A model generated the notes under the pieces. The model saw only the letters and a program-made list of their open reading frames with translations. It was not told the origin of the DNA and did not search any database. The position numbers were made by a program, and so were the translations under genes. From Polytrichum commune (lineage: Eukaryota; Streptophyta; Polytrichopsida; Polytrichales; Polytrichaceae), in assembly GCA_950295325.1 (NCBI GenBank), contig OX485809.1:29696001-29760000 (forward strand): a DNA stretch of 64,000 nt, read 5' to 3'. Below, one piece after another: positions 23,901 through 35,140 of this stretch. The first letter of the stretch is position 1. The number at the start of each line of letters is the position of its first letter.

Positions 23901-24562
23901 ATGCGGATACATCAATGCCCACATATTTACACCTGCACATGCCGAACCCCCGAAAAAGGATGAATCATCAAGTTCCCAACTCACATAAAAAACGACAGCG
24001 ATCATCGCAACATAGAACAATTGCACTGGAGTGGTCTATAAGGTAAGGTGTACAGTTGTTGGAAGACATCAACGGAGTTAGGGGTATGTACCACTTCATG
24101 AACGACTTGGACAGCAGACAAAAGAATGGTGGATTTGGATCATCAAGTTCCCAACTCACATCAAAAACAACATCGATCATAGCCACATAAAACCATTGCA
24201 CTGGAGTGGTCTAAAACGTAAGGTGTGCAATCGTAGGAAGACATAGATGGAGTTAGGGGTACACACACTCCATGAACGGCTTGGACAGCAGACAAAAGAA
24301 TGGTGGATTTGCGAGCTGTCCCGCATCCCAGCTCCACGATCACAGTTTCGCGAGGAATATGTTTTGCTATGTCATGCGCATGCTCTCGCAGCAAATTCTC
24401 CTCAGCTCGGAAGGGATAATACTCCTCCAGCTCCGTAATCTTTTCGTAGAGCTCCGAACCCCGATCATCGTAGAGTAGGCTGCAGGGAATCACCTTGGCA
24501 CCATTTGCCCTGCTTAAACCCTCCTGCGTCAACAGCTGGGACGCATCTGCGCTTCTCCCCAT
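20997..24562 (-). CDS. EGT1: Egt1-type ergothioneine biosynthesis fusion protein (EgtD-EgtB), 5 coding exons
   Basis: Coding exons on the minus strand are 24562-24267, 23932-23652, 22964-22727, 22624-22379 and 22164-20997 (stop included): 2229 nt, 742 aa, with all phases matching. Residues 1 to about 300 are an EgtD-like SAM methyltransferase: YDDRGS (31-36), ELGCG motif I (77-81), LGSTVGN (159-165), GVTELFIKN (210-218) and IELS (279-282), where EgtD has its substrate-histidine Glu and Ser. The join reads FYYGH, entering a DinB_2 domain with HEYMHLE; the predicted iron ligands are H356, H439 and H443. An Asn/Gly-rich linker (about 469-508) precedes an FGE-sulfatase domain ending WEWTSS...DFFDG...RNFYQ..YPFVFAKFRVCR. 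In characterised fungal Egt1, this order trimethylates histidine to hercynine and then adds cysteine plus oxygen to form hercynylcysteine sulfoxide. OvoA has the reverse domain order. The start is the ATG in AAAATGGGG; the frame stays open upstream to an acceptor, so an extra 5' coding exon is possible. No Egt2 lyase is visible nearby. Confidence 0.88.
22190..22335 (-). repeat. small imperfect duplication (~70 bp) in intron 4 of the Egt1-like gene
   Basis: The strings ATTCAGGTTCC.ATTTCAGCAA..CTGT and ATTTGGATTCC.ATTTCAGCAATTCT are each followed by a GCC(C)C..GCCATAAT block. They read as two diverged tandem copies filling most of the intron. This is weaker than the other intronic duplications. 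Confidence 0.55.
23013..23574 (-). repeat. tandem duplication (2 x ~260-300 bp) in intron 2 of the Egt1-like gene
   Basis: Copies are 23013-23269 and 23270-23574. Both contain CATCATAGCTTC.ATAAACCC, ACAGGTTGTG..AGGCCA.GAGGATT, CTGGACGCCATATCTCA.TTGCCTACTTA and TAATTATGAAGGG.GACAAG. The second copy has a short purine-rich insertion near 23,343-23,362. Confidence 0.88.
23963..24311 (-). repeat. tandem duplication (2 x ~175 bp) spanning the exon 1/intron 1 junction of the Egt1-like gene
   Basis: Units are 24138-24311 and 23963-24137 (period 174-175). The upstream unit contains the last ~45 coding bases of exon 1 and the functional 5' splice site at 24267/24266. The second unit repeats them inside the intron: CCACCATTCTTTTGTCTGC, TCGTTCATG and then the intron body. 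The intron therefore holds a decoy exon end, with GAAGTGGTAC where the real site has GGAGTGTGTGTAC. Both units end in the same GAGTTGGGAACTTGATGAT stretch. Confidence 0.9.
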
Positions 24563-24605
24563 TTTGGTTTGGCCGGTCACGTTGTCTACAATTGCCCGTC
24601 CAGCG
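24563..24605 (-). other. probable 5' leader segment of the Egt1-like gene, bounded by a splice acceptor
   Basis: Minus-strand bases just above 24605 read as a pyrimidine tract ending in CGCAG, a good 3' splice site. From there the frame is open through to the proposed ATG at 24562. This is either a 5' UTR exon end or the 3' part of a coding exon whose start lies further up. No convincing upstream ATG exon was found between 24,610 and 26,600. Confidence 0.5.
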
Positions 24606-25209
24606 CTGCGAGGAAAGGAAAAAACGCCTGTCAAGAATCATGAAACCAAGAATTTGATGATGACTCATCAGTATCCGAATCATCAATAAATAGCTTCAAA
24701 GGCACTTGTATGCGAAGTAGAATTATGCCAATCGGCATAAACAAGGGCATCTTTCCTCGCTCCTTCTACATCGATTGATGATATAAAATGAGCAGGAATG
24801 TTAGGTCGATTGTTGCGGGCCGGTGATAGATAAAGAGCCTTTTGTTTCTCCCTCCCTCACAGGTAGGTAGTTTTCAATGCGGGAAAAAGGAAGCGTACAC
24901 GCCCGCAACAATCGTGGCGGTCTTCCTACAGTTAGGACTTGTGGAGAGATAGATTGCCGATGTGAACAAAGAACCTACTCTCGAATATTCACACCCCGAA
25001 TACCTACGTCCCACCGCGAGGAAACACCGTTTCAACTTCACCTCGTCATTCGAGTGAACTTCATGGAATTGAATGATAATTGATACAACCAATACCCGAG
25101 ACGGAAGAAGAGGAGGAAGATAAAGAAGATGAAGGAGGTGACAACTCACCGCCCGGGGGGAGGAGGGATAAAGATGGGAATACATATAATTAATAGCATT
25201 CTTCTCTCT

Positions 25210-25236
25210 CCCTCCTCCTCCTCCTCCTCCTCCTCA
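25210..25236. repeat. (CTC)n microsatellite
   Basis: About nine CTC units lie in a pyrimidine-rich stretch upstream of the Egt1-like gene. Confidence 0.9.
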
Positions 25237-26090
25237 TGATCATCAATTTGAAGTGGAAAACATTCTCTCCAGAGCCAACGGGATAACTGTTATTCTACTC
25301 GCGATAAATATGCAACACGGTTCAAACTGGAGTAGGCCGATTACAAATTCCCTTCCGATCCAGCAAACTGCTTCGGAAATCGAGGCAGCACTAATCGTCA
25401 CTCACTGCAATTGTGTGACGGAAACCAGGACCATAGGAAACCAAAATAAAACATAAAAAATCCTCTACGTACACTTGGTCGTCATTTAAACATTCTTTCT
25501 TGTCTTCTCTGCTCTCTGCGTCTCTCTCACTCACTCACACACAAATACCTACACAGACATTCCCTTCGAATATTCCCCCACTGACTCACTCTCGCCAAAT
25601 TTGCAGTTTCCAAATAAAGCAGGAGGACTCCAGGTCTTGGCTTGGCTGCGTACCCCAAGCTCATGGGTCAACAACAACAAGAACTTCGAAGATCAGTTTA
25701 CAAAAATCCGGCAGCATTTTCCACTCACAACTAACAGGTGCCCGCCTCAATAACTTCAAATGCTGCCCGCCTCCTCCATCTGCACCTCACCCCTCCCCTG
25801 ATTGCAAATTTGATTCAATGAATCCGTGGTGTCCCCCAATCCTCCCCGATTGATCTAAGCCAATGTTGTTCCACGTGCAACGACTCGTGGCGTGAAGCCC
25901 AAGTAGAGGACAAAGCAAACGCTCCCCGTGGCGGCCAGTGGTAGTAACCTATGCAGCTTGCCTAAATTCGTCGTCGTCGTCGTCCCCCACCTCCCCTCCC
26001 TCCTTGTTCAACTTCGTCATCTACATCCCTCCAACTTACTCGCCCGATGATCTGTTGCTGTTGCATGTCCTACAACAACATCAGAATGTA

Positions 26091-26153
26091 CCTCACCTCA
26101 CCTCACCTCACCTCACCTCACCCCATCTCACCTCATCTCATCTCATCTCACCT
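26091..26153. repeat. (CCTCA)n pentanucleotide array
   Basis: About twelve units begin as CCTCA and drift to TCTCA. The array lies about 1.5 kb upstream of the Egt1-like start. Confidence 0.95.
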
Positions 26154-26999
26154 GCCCTTGTCTTTCGGTATTGTTCCTCCTTTCCGTCCCACTTCCTGAG
26201 GGGAAACTGAAAGGAAAGGATGGGATGAAGTGGGGATTGAGTGAAGTTTTATGGCGATGGGGTAAGTGCAGTTAAGGTACTGGTGTGGAAGGTGCAGATT
26301 GGTGCGCTGTGGCAGTGGAAGCTGACAAAGTGCTCCCAAAAGTGCCCGATTTGCACCTGGAGCTCGACAAATGTAGCGGGTCGTTTCGTTTGCATGTGTG
26401 TGATGAGTACAAGGTCGTGAGCTTTCGTTAGGAGGAGGTTGAGGAGTCCGCGCCTGCACTCTAGTCCACCGGGGATCATTCCTCTGCTCCACCCTCTAGA
26501 TCCGCAGCCTACCCGCCTCACCTAGCCCTACATGGGCCCTCCATGCTCACTTCTCCCTAGCTTACCGAAAACCTCCACATCACCACACAAATGTTGTAAA
26601 CCTAACTCTATACTTCACAAATCTACCTCTATACTCCACACTATTTATTACAACTGTGAACCCCCCCCCCCCTCAAATGTCATATTATAGGGTTAATCAT
26701 GCATACATGGTGGGTCATGTGCATGCATAAGTACGTCGTTGGTATTGAACTATGTAACTTTCACATATGACATGTGGATACAAGAAAGTCTAATGGGAAA
26801 TGATGTTAAAGCATGCGATTTGAGGGAGCTACTGTAGGTTCTCTCTCTCCCTCAAAAACCTAATCAAAGAGACTCACGAGCTTATGTCTATCTTGCAGTA
26901 TTTTTTCACCTTAACCCTGAACCAAGGTGCACAGTTTGTTTTGAAGCATTTCGAACTCGATACTTATTATGTTGTTTTGAACTGCATTTTTTTTTTTTT

Positions 27000-27275
27000 T
27001 TTTTCCTTCCAAAAAGCTCTTGAAATTTCACTTCTTTTGGTGGTAGTTTTTTTGCCCAATTCCGAGTTGTTTTGGCGGAGTTATGGGCGTTTGAAGTCAT
27101 GTTAAGTTTCTGTAGTTGATATCTAGACAACCAACTACTTTTGCAGATTTTGGAATCGGTTCTTATCCAATCTTCCTTATCTACAGGTTTTTGGAAAGCT
27201 ATTGAAATTACGCTTCTCTTGGTGGTAGTTTTGCTCAATTATGAGTTGTATTCTCAGAGTTGTGACCGTTTGAAT
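27000..27275. repeat. diverged tandem duplication (2 x ~90 bp, about 180 bp apart)
   Basis: AAAAGCTCTTGAAATTTCAC, GGTGGTAGTTTT and CGAGTTGTTTTGGCGGAG at 27,012-27,100 recur as GAAAGCTATTGAAATTACGC, GGTGGTAGTTTT and TGAGTTGTATTCTCAGAG at 27,192-27,275. Confidence 0.7.
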
Positions 27276-27279
27276 GGTG

Positions 27280-30200
27280 TGGAGTCCCGAGGGGTGGACT
27301 CTTCATACAAGGTATGAACTAATGTGAGTGTAAGAAGGGAGATTATTTGAGGCATTAGCTTACAAATTATACATAAGGGAGAGGAATTAATATTCTATGG
27401 TGTGTACATCTAAGAAGGCATTTAATTTTTTCAAAATCAAGGTAGATATACAAAAGGGGGCCCTAAGGTTTATAGAAAATAAAAATAAAAATTGGAGAAT
27501 AGATGTGTTAGTTTCATCCAATTCACATTATCAATTATTGTTGTCCATTATTATTAGGGTTCACATTTGGGTTCTAGGACAAGCTAGAGGCTCTTGGAGT
27601 GCTCATGAGCTTCCTTGAGTTTTGCTCTCCAAATTGTGGCTAAGTTGTTGTGCTCTTGCCTTTGATTGTTTGATGCAATCACTGAGTTACATGCTATGAA
27701 TGAAAAAAATGTTTACCGACTTTCTCATCAAAAAAACATGCATTTTACATGTAATAAAGGAGTATTAAATTCATCATTTAAATTATGTATATGTTTTGGA
27801 GGCATTTATCACATTAAATTGAAAAGCTCGGTATAATTACATGAGCTCATTTTCTAGCATGCCATTAGTATGTATACTTTTTTTTCTTTATAAACTTCTC
27901 ATATATAGGGGGTTTAATTTCATAGTGACCCACACATGTCATTTAGGTTTCCAGTGAAGAGTCCACCCCCCAGGGTCAAGTTTTAGAAGTTGATTTCAAG
28001 ACATCGATCTACTTTTGCACCTTTTGAGGTCAATTATGCCCTTGAACTCTTTAGATGTTGATGAGAGACACCCACCCATTGTGTATATGGCAGATGCTCA
28101 ACGTCATGCTCACTTCTTAGCTACATTTTTTATGAACAACCCATTAAAGTTTACTCCTACAAACGTAATGATATTGCACGCTATATTAAAGAAGCTCAAT
28201 AAGTTATTCGTTGCTAACATCAATGGACTAATGATTCCTTCTTCACGTCCACATAGATTTCATGAGAGGAATTTGCATATTTGCAAATACATTTGAAAGA
28301 ATATTTATTTTGTACATGTGGCGAATACCTAATTTGTGTTTTCACGAACTACCTCGCTATTATGACAAAGAGGTCCAATTTGTCACATTATGGAATATGT
28401 GGTACCTTAATACGACAATACAACAATTTTCTCATTTCCCAAACATGTCATACTATAGAGGTAGGACTATAGAAATATTGAGGCCTTAAAGCAACACTTT
28501 AAGTAAACTTTTTCTATTTTGGGTTGGTGAAATAGCTTGGAAAATTTTCACAAAATCCCACATATTAGAAAATCTATAGAAATTCTACTAAAAATAATTT
28601 CAAAAAATAATAAATTCATATGCAACCTACAAAAATTTACAAAGTCATCCTAAGGAATAAGCATTTTACTCTCCACTAGGGGGGTTTATTGATGTTAATT
28701 TGGTGAGAATCACCTCAAAATCAACCTTATTGCAGGTGAGGATTCTCTTTTAATGATGGTGTTGTCCCCCTTTTTAAATCACTTCTTACACCACCTTGTT
28801 GAGTGGATAGATCCCCAATTAGCCATTGTGATTGGCCAAAGTTGTTGTTCTAAAAGTATTTTTGCATCCTTCTTACACCACTAAAATGAATGGCCAAAGT
28901 GGTGTTATTTTGTACTCCCTCGTATGATTAATTGCTTTTAACAATGACTTGTTCAATTGGCACCGTTGCACTCACTTGTTGACATCTCATGGATGGAAAA
29001 AATAGGTGTCACCAAAAGGAAGGTGTTACTTTAAGGCCTCAGTACCTTATCATATGGTTAACTTATACCATGTCTACACTAGGGTGAGTTGGTAGTCATG
29101 GATAGTAGGAGTCCCTCTTAATAAGGAAAGTGCATCACTTTCCAAAATTTACAGCTACCAATAAGGATTTTTGTCCTACTGACAATAACCTCACTAGATA
29201 TAACATAGTACAGTTTTGCCAATAAATATTATACAAGAATTCCTATCAAGATGGAAACTCTCCCACTGATGTAGGGCTAGTCATTGGTCGTAGTGTAAGC
29301 ATGGTATTAGCGAATTGAGGTTGTAGCCACTTCCTTTATAGTTTTGGAAGGTTTTGTAAATGCCTTATTCATTGTCAAAGTGAAGAATATTGTGCTCATT
29401 AAACGGTTTATAAGCCCCCCGATTACAATGACTATGGGACCTAGAATGGTTATCTTATTTTGGGCATACACTCCATGTCTTTTTGGCACCCGTTCATGTA
29501 CCACACAAATGTACGTATTTGATTAAGAAAAATAACCAAATTAGGCACACCTACCTTACCAACTTACCTAGCAACAACGTGACCTTGCCAACCCCACTAC
29601 TCAAGTAATCAAGTAAGCATTCATGTCATGGCATCCATGGAAAGGGGAAACGTTGACATATTGCTTCTTCTTTTTTCTTGGGTAGTTGATGACTTCCTTA
29701 GACCATCTCCAACCACGCCATCACATCTATCTACAATTCCTACCCCAAAGCGGTGATTGGAGAGGAGCTTGTGGACTAGGTAACCAACAAGAGTAGAGTA
29801 AATAACTAGCCATAGGAGAGGTGAGTCATTCACCTACTCAATTTGGTTATCAACAGTCATGACCAATCAACTTATGGACAAAATCACAAAACCATTGATA
29901 ATATTATGCACCCATGAATGAAAACAATTTAACAAGTTTCAAAAACACTCTTGCTCATGCATGAGCGATCAACTACTTGGGTAGGTAACTCTGGTCATCT
30001 TGGAAACCATGTGAAGAAATAGGTAGGGTCAATTTCATTTCTTGGAGTTGAACAATACTAAAATTTCTTGTACCAAGACATGATGGAAGAAATTTAAAAT
30101 GTATACAATGCTATATGCAATTGGATTGCCTTCATGGATGGATTGCCTCTTAACCTATGTAAATTACCTTGGATTAAGACCACATTACCAAAAGTTATAA

Positions 30201-30527
30201 TTGTAATGTGGTATATATTTATTCCTCCATATATCAGCCAAGGTACAAACATAGTTAGTGCACATTGTTATTATTGTGGTAAATGTTCAAAATATTATTG
30301 GTTGTCAATATATTAGTGAGGGGCAATCTAATTGCACATTCCAATTTAGGTATAATCAAGATAGGATGGGTGAACAATGGAAGTAGTAGAGAAATTGGTA
30401 ATATTATGTTAAACATTCGATATTGGTTAGGAGTGGATGGATTAAGTATCTTGGACGTAGTAGGCTTTGGTATGGATGAAAACTTGAGACAAAATAGTAT
30501 GGTGTTTAGTATGAGTTCATACTATGA
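27280..30527. other. gene-free intergenic DNA
   Basis: GGGGTGGACTCTTC at 27,293 and its inverted partner at 27,955 may mark a decayed ~690-bp TIR element. A plus-strand frame at 28,015-28,296 is of ordinary composition but matches no family I know. ACCATCTCCAACCAC at 29,703 resembles one end of a Tourist-type MITE without a visible partner. Confidence 0.4.
29340..29570. repeat. dispersed repeat family D1, copy
   Basis: It shares GTGCTCATTAAACGGTTTAT, a C-run, GGGACCTAGAATGGTTATC, TTTTTGGCACCCGTTC and AGGCACACCTACCTTA. Confidence 0.7.
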
Positions 30528-30665
30528 CATTATTCATATCCATAGCAGTGTTCTGTGGGACTGGCAATAATTTGCAAAAGATTCCTCAAATTCAAACTGA
30601 ATATGGGGAATATTTCGTAGATTACTGCCAATCCCACAGAAGCATTGTTATGGATCTGAATAATG
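30528..30665. repeat. 138-bp imperfect hairpin, miRNA-precursor-like or tiny foldback
   Basis: The left arm starts CATTATTCATATCCATAGCA and continues to CTGTGGGACTGGCAATAAT. The right arm is its reverse complement with about seven mismatches plus a one-base bulge over 45 bp, and the loop is about 45 nt. The size and scattered mismatches resemble a plant miRNA fold-back, but a short MITE is equally possible. No expression evidence is available. Confidence 0.45.
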
Positions 30666-32429
30666 TTATGTAGTGGGTTTATTTGGCATTGTGAGATGTT
30701 GGTAGGGACGAGCATGCCTATGGTTTGTAGGGAGCTCACTGAAACACTAAGATATGTGGCTTGCTTTTAAGTGGGGATTTTGTTGTTTGATACAATGCCA
30801 TAAGGGTTTTCATAATTGCCAATATTTGTAAGCATGTAGAGTTTTGTTTCATATTAGGTTTTGACTTTTGGTAATTGAGTAAACATTTGTATTTGTTGGG
30901 GTTGTGATGTTGTGTACTTTTTGGTATGAATTGTGAGGGTGTATCATGGTCTGATTATATTGTAATTTTCTTTCTTTCTTTCTTTCTTGGTTGATGTGTT
31001 TTCTTAGTTGTTACTCCATTTGTAAGCATTAAGAAATGTCTTTTGTGTGTCAAGCTTCTAATTGCACCAAACTCAAAAGATAAACAAGGAAAATTTAGAG
31101 CGGAAAACCAAAAATTCCCTTTCTAAATTCCCAACTTTTGCATGTGGTTCCATAATTTGAAAATGAGTGATCCACCCAAGATCACTCATGGAGCTGCCTT
31201 AACCCTTAAAGGATATAGGGGTTCAATGTACAACAAATATGCACAATTTTTGCAAGCCTCATAAAGTCTTAAATCAATACAGAAATTAAAGGTTTGAAGC
31301 TTCATTTATCATATTATCTTATGGTAGGGATCAAATTTAAATACTTGTTCGTGACATTGATAATCATATCAAAACATGTATTTGTATCTTAGGGAACTCA
31401 TGTTGTGTTATTGAACCTAAATGCATAATAACGTTAAGGTGCTCAACTGATTAAAAAAGTGCACTTGAACAATAAAATGAACTTTGGAAGAATCTCTTTT
31501 TGACATAATTTGCTTAAAACGAAGCGTGTAACTCAAATACACATTTTTGTGCATGTGGAGGTCCAAGCTGGGCTTCTCGGATGCTGAAGGTTTAGACTTC
31601 CACTACAACACCAGTTACTACTTTGTACATAGTATCATGATCCCCATAGTGTGTAAGATATATAAATCAATGTCACTACATTTAGTGTATATTGGCTGTC
31701 TTGTTAGTTTTGAGTTGTTGAAGAAGAAACATTGTGCTAAACATCACCACAAAATTACACATTGCCATACACAATATACACAAGCTTTATTACAAGTATG
31801 ATTGTACACAATATTTAAAATGCTTCCTCTGTGTGTAGAACCATGTTTTAGGCTATAGTTTGAAATGGGACTTTTCATTTCATGTTTTTGAATTTCACAT
31901 GAAATAAAAGGGCTATAGTCAAATGAAGACGCTCAGAAAGCGGTTGAAGTGGCCAATACACATAGAATGGAAGTTACAACCGTCTCTGAGAGGCCGAGAT
32001 AAGAGGCTATTGCCTGAGAGAAAAGGGGGGCCATTATCAACGACAACAGTCAAGCAGTCAACAATGTTAGGCATCCAAGATAAATGCAGGATGTTAAATT
32101 CATGAAGCTGGCCATGAGCTGAAGATGAGTGATAGCCTTTCCCTCTAAGATAGGAGTAAGACAAGGCTACTGTAGTGAAAGCAAAACCGGTCTATTGCCC
32201 ATAAAATTGAAATGAACTGCTTTGAGATGTTAGAAGCAAAATCAAGTGAATGAATTTGTTCTTGAATGCATGAATGTGTGTGTCAGAGAGAGAGGAATAA
32301 GAGGAAGCAATTGCGAGCCAAAACCTGAGGATAGAGCAATTGATGCAAGAAGAGAAAGTATGAGTCGAGGATGCAGCCAGAAGCAAGAAAACCGTGAAGA
32401 CAATATAGGCTGCAACCAAAGTCATCATA
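30666..32429. other. gene-free intergenic DNA
   Basis: Only the CTTT microsatellite was recognised. Confidence 0.45.
30966..30988. repeat. (CTTT)n microsatellite
   Basis: Five CTTT units occur in succession. Confidence 0.9.
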
Positions 32430-32787
32430 GTGGGTCGGAGGTGTTTGCATGTACTTAAGCGCAAGCCACTATTCAACCCCTATTCAACGCTCTGCTAGAA
32501 TCTGGAGAGCCGTGGACACATGCTGCTTGACTCCCATGCATTCACTAAAAAATCCTCAACCTACATGTGTTGGCTACTGAGAGGTTTCCGAAGACCAGTT
32601 TCAGAAGGAGGAGGTGGTTTTAACTTGGAGGATGACGTTGCTAGGTGGGCCCGGATTTGAGAAGATGAGAGTAGCGAGTCGGCACATACGAACCCTACCC
32701 CACCAAATCCCCTCTCCATTTCAACGGGTTTATCCCTATTCACACTAGAATCTGGTGGACGAGTGACCTACATGGAAACTCACCCTA
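32430..32787. mobile_element. TIR family T1, partial copy (left end degraded)
   Basis: The right end reads CACTAGAATCTGGTGGACGA, then GTGACCTACATGGAAACTCA. The interior has GGTGGTTTTAACTTGGAGGA and GATTTGAGAAGATGAGAGTA, followed by GCACATACGAACCCTACCCC. The left TIR is not recognisable. Confidence 0.6.
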
Positions 32788-33134
32788 AGCAGGGCAGCCT
32801 CTAACATGTATACAGATGGAGGTATCAGAGAAGGTACCACAGAACGTTCGACCCGCCGCTGCAGTAGCAGTGTCGGAAGCGGCCCACACGGACTTAAATC
32901 ATCACCCATGTCTCAGGTATACCTGGTGGTGACTTAGGGCACATCTAAAGACTCCCATGTGACTCTACATACAAAGGGGTCCGGTGATGAGTCGGAAGCG
33001 AAGCACCCTGGTTGGTGCCGGAAGCAGCTGTGGAAGAATCGCCATATATATGTAGCCTCCAAACCCATGTATGTAGTGAACGGTCATAGTTGTCGGACAA
33101 CCACAAGTGATTCCAACATAGGAACTAGCCTGAG

Positions 33135-33305
33135 GGCCTAATCACATCGGCCAGTTCTGACACCATCCGTTGGCATCTCCGGCTGTAATATAGTGTGGAA
33201 AGTGGTGGCCCAACATCTATGTTTGAACATAATCCCCGGCAATTTCACGGTTGGCACCGGACAGAAAGTTTGGTGTGATCGGGGCATGAGCCCTTGCCCA
33301 TGATG
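33135..33305 (+). repeat. dispersed repeat family D3, copy 1
   Basis: It matches 58,995-59,155 in the same orientation: CTAATCACA.C..CCA.TTCTG, CATCTC..GCTGTAATA, AGTGGTGG.CCAACATCTAT, AATTTCACGGTT and TGTGATC..GGCATGAG. Confidence 0.8.
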
Positions 33306-33984
33306 GATTGCGTCGATCATGAAGAACACACAGTTTCCGTGATCCACGAAAACATTCGTATGGCAAGATGACTATCGATTCTATGATCGGGGGCGACCGG
33401 CAGTTAAGGCCACTTCACACATGAGCCAAGAGCTGTGACCTTGTAATGGTGACGACCCTTCACTCTCATCCAGAGGCCGTACCATGGGTGTTGGGGAAGC
33501 CGCTTTATGTAGTCACGGGCCCTCGAGCATAGTGTGAAGTGAGAATGGAGCATGTTGCAGGACCATTGCATATTTTGTTGGCGGAAACAAGAGGGGGGGG
33601 GGGATTTGGTTTAATGTAATATGTCTCAAACTTTATCAATTTAAGAGAATTATTTGGTGGTGTTTGTCTGCCTTGGAATCTGCCTTGCAATGTGTCCTGA
33701 ATTTGTCCTACTGGAAAAAAAAAATTATTGAAAAAGTCAAGGTCTCCCAGAATTTGCGTCAGGCCCACCTCTTATTCAGGTAGACCATGCACCCTTATCC
33801 ACAACCTCCCATGTAGGACTCCATATAGACTTTTCATCCACGAACCTTTCGTTGGGCCTTTAGGCCTTCACCTCCTGGTGTGAAGGGAACTTGGACGGTC
33901 TCCGCCTTTTCGACCAATAAGAGCTCTTACATTGCCATGGTCGGGGGCCTTCAACCTTGTGTGTGAAGTGGCCCTTAGTTACAG

Positions 33985-34205
33985 ATGAACCGGTTGAGTT
34001 TGAAAAATAACCAACCGGTTGACGAAGTTCAAGACTGCACAGTAGGAAGATTACCGATGCCATTTTAAAGGGATTTATAGAGGAATATACCCCGATTCAA
34101 TAAAGGAAAACCGAAGAATGTCAACATGATGATGTAACCGGTTGGACTTGCAAACACGAGGATCTCAAGCGATTAGTATGCCCAAAAATCTCCCCGACCA
34201 CTGCC
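33985..34205 (+). repeat. dispersed repeat family D2, copy
   Basis: It shares GAACCGGTTGA, TTCAAGACT, CATTTTAAAGGGATTTATAG, GTAACCGGTTGGACTTGCAA and ACACGAGGATCTCAAGCGAT with copies at 15,125-15,290, 38,570-38,740 and, inverted, 58,780-58,960. Confidence 0.7.
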
Positions 34206-34959
34206 TCCAACTGCTGCTCTCTGCTGCAGATAGTCTAGCAAGAGCCTCACCTTTGGCGACCCGGTCCCTCAAATCCTCCATTCTCCGTCTTCCTTGCATT
34301 GCTCCAAGTGCATTTATCTCGACCACCATTGTCCACTTGAACTCCATCACTAAAATCTAAAGCGATTTGTTATGGAGGTGTTACCCATGTAGGATTTGGA
34401 TAAAGTTGACCACTTAGGGCGAGGTTTCATGTACAGGTCCCGGTCCATTTTTTGAGAAATGAATGGGTGGGCGGGTGGGAAAAGGGTGGTGCCATGTGCC
34501 CATCCCCCTCACCCAAGGACCAGTACCTCCCATGGATGGGTGTCCTGCATTGTCCGTTGTGCAAGGACCAGTGTCAAAGAACGGGTAGTCTTAATGGTCA
34601 GGAGAAGGACATGTGCTGGTTAGAGAGCTCTGGTGACCGGATCGGCTAGTCACCTTGGGTACTAAAGGCCACTTTGTTCTTCAAAGTCCTTTTTTTGAGG
34701 GGGTACTCCTAGGGCTCCTTGCTCTTGCATCATGCACTCTTTGTACACTCAAAGCCTAGTTGTGAGAAGAAATCAAAAAGGAAAGAAGAGATAGAAGATG
34801 ATTGTATGTTATATCGTTGGAGTTCTCATCGTGAACTAAAGTGAACTCATGAGAACATGTATCTCATAATGTTTTCAAGAATTCGGATCTTAATAACAAA
34901 AAATGCATATATGAAATGCAATGTGATAGTAAGTGTCGGGTTTAATAAAATTTTAAAAA

Positions 34960-35140
34960 GAATAATCAAAGACTACGCAAATGTATCAAAAATCACCTCT
35001 AAACAACGTATAATCACGATTTCAACTAAAATTAAAATATTTATATATTTATATATTTCCATAGATGACATCTGTGCCCACCTATGGACACCAAGAACAC
35101 ATAATTTGAAATTCATTTAATAAATGTACAAAAAGTCTTG
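34960..35140 (+). repeat. direct repeat pair D5, copy 1
   Basis: It is highly similar to 49,150-49,315: ATCACGATTTCAACT.AAA, TATTTATATATTTCCATAGA, TGCCCACCTATGGACACCAA and GAACACATAATTTGAAATTC. The pair lies about 14 kb apart in the same orientation. Confidence 0.85.

Larger units (their letters stand above)
24606..26990. other. upstream region of the Egt1-like gene
   Basis: The DNA is pyrimidine-rich with CTC and CCTCA microsatellites and several long accidental frames. It probably includes the promoter and any leader exon of the Egt1-like gene, but no TATA box or start site could be placed. A minus-strand frame at 26,249-26,521 looks mildly coding-like but is unrecognised. Confidence 0.4.

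Noticed and set aside
20997-24562. OvoA (ovothiol synthase) instead of Egt1
   Set aside because: OvoA has DinB_2 and FGE domains first and the methyltransferase last. Here the order is reversed and the EgtD-type histidine-binding Glu/Ser are present.
20997-24562. Bacterial contamination as the source of the EgtB/EgtD gene
   Set aside because: Four GT..AG introns with consistent phases interrupt the gene, and a plant-type NUBPL gene and plant MITEs lie in the same contig.
25500-26521. Long frames upstream of the Egt1-like gene
   Set aside because: The pyrimidine-rich, microsatellite-laden DNA gives chance frames on both strands. There are no recognisable motifs or convincing splice structure.
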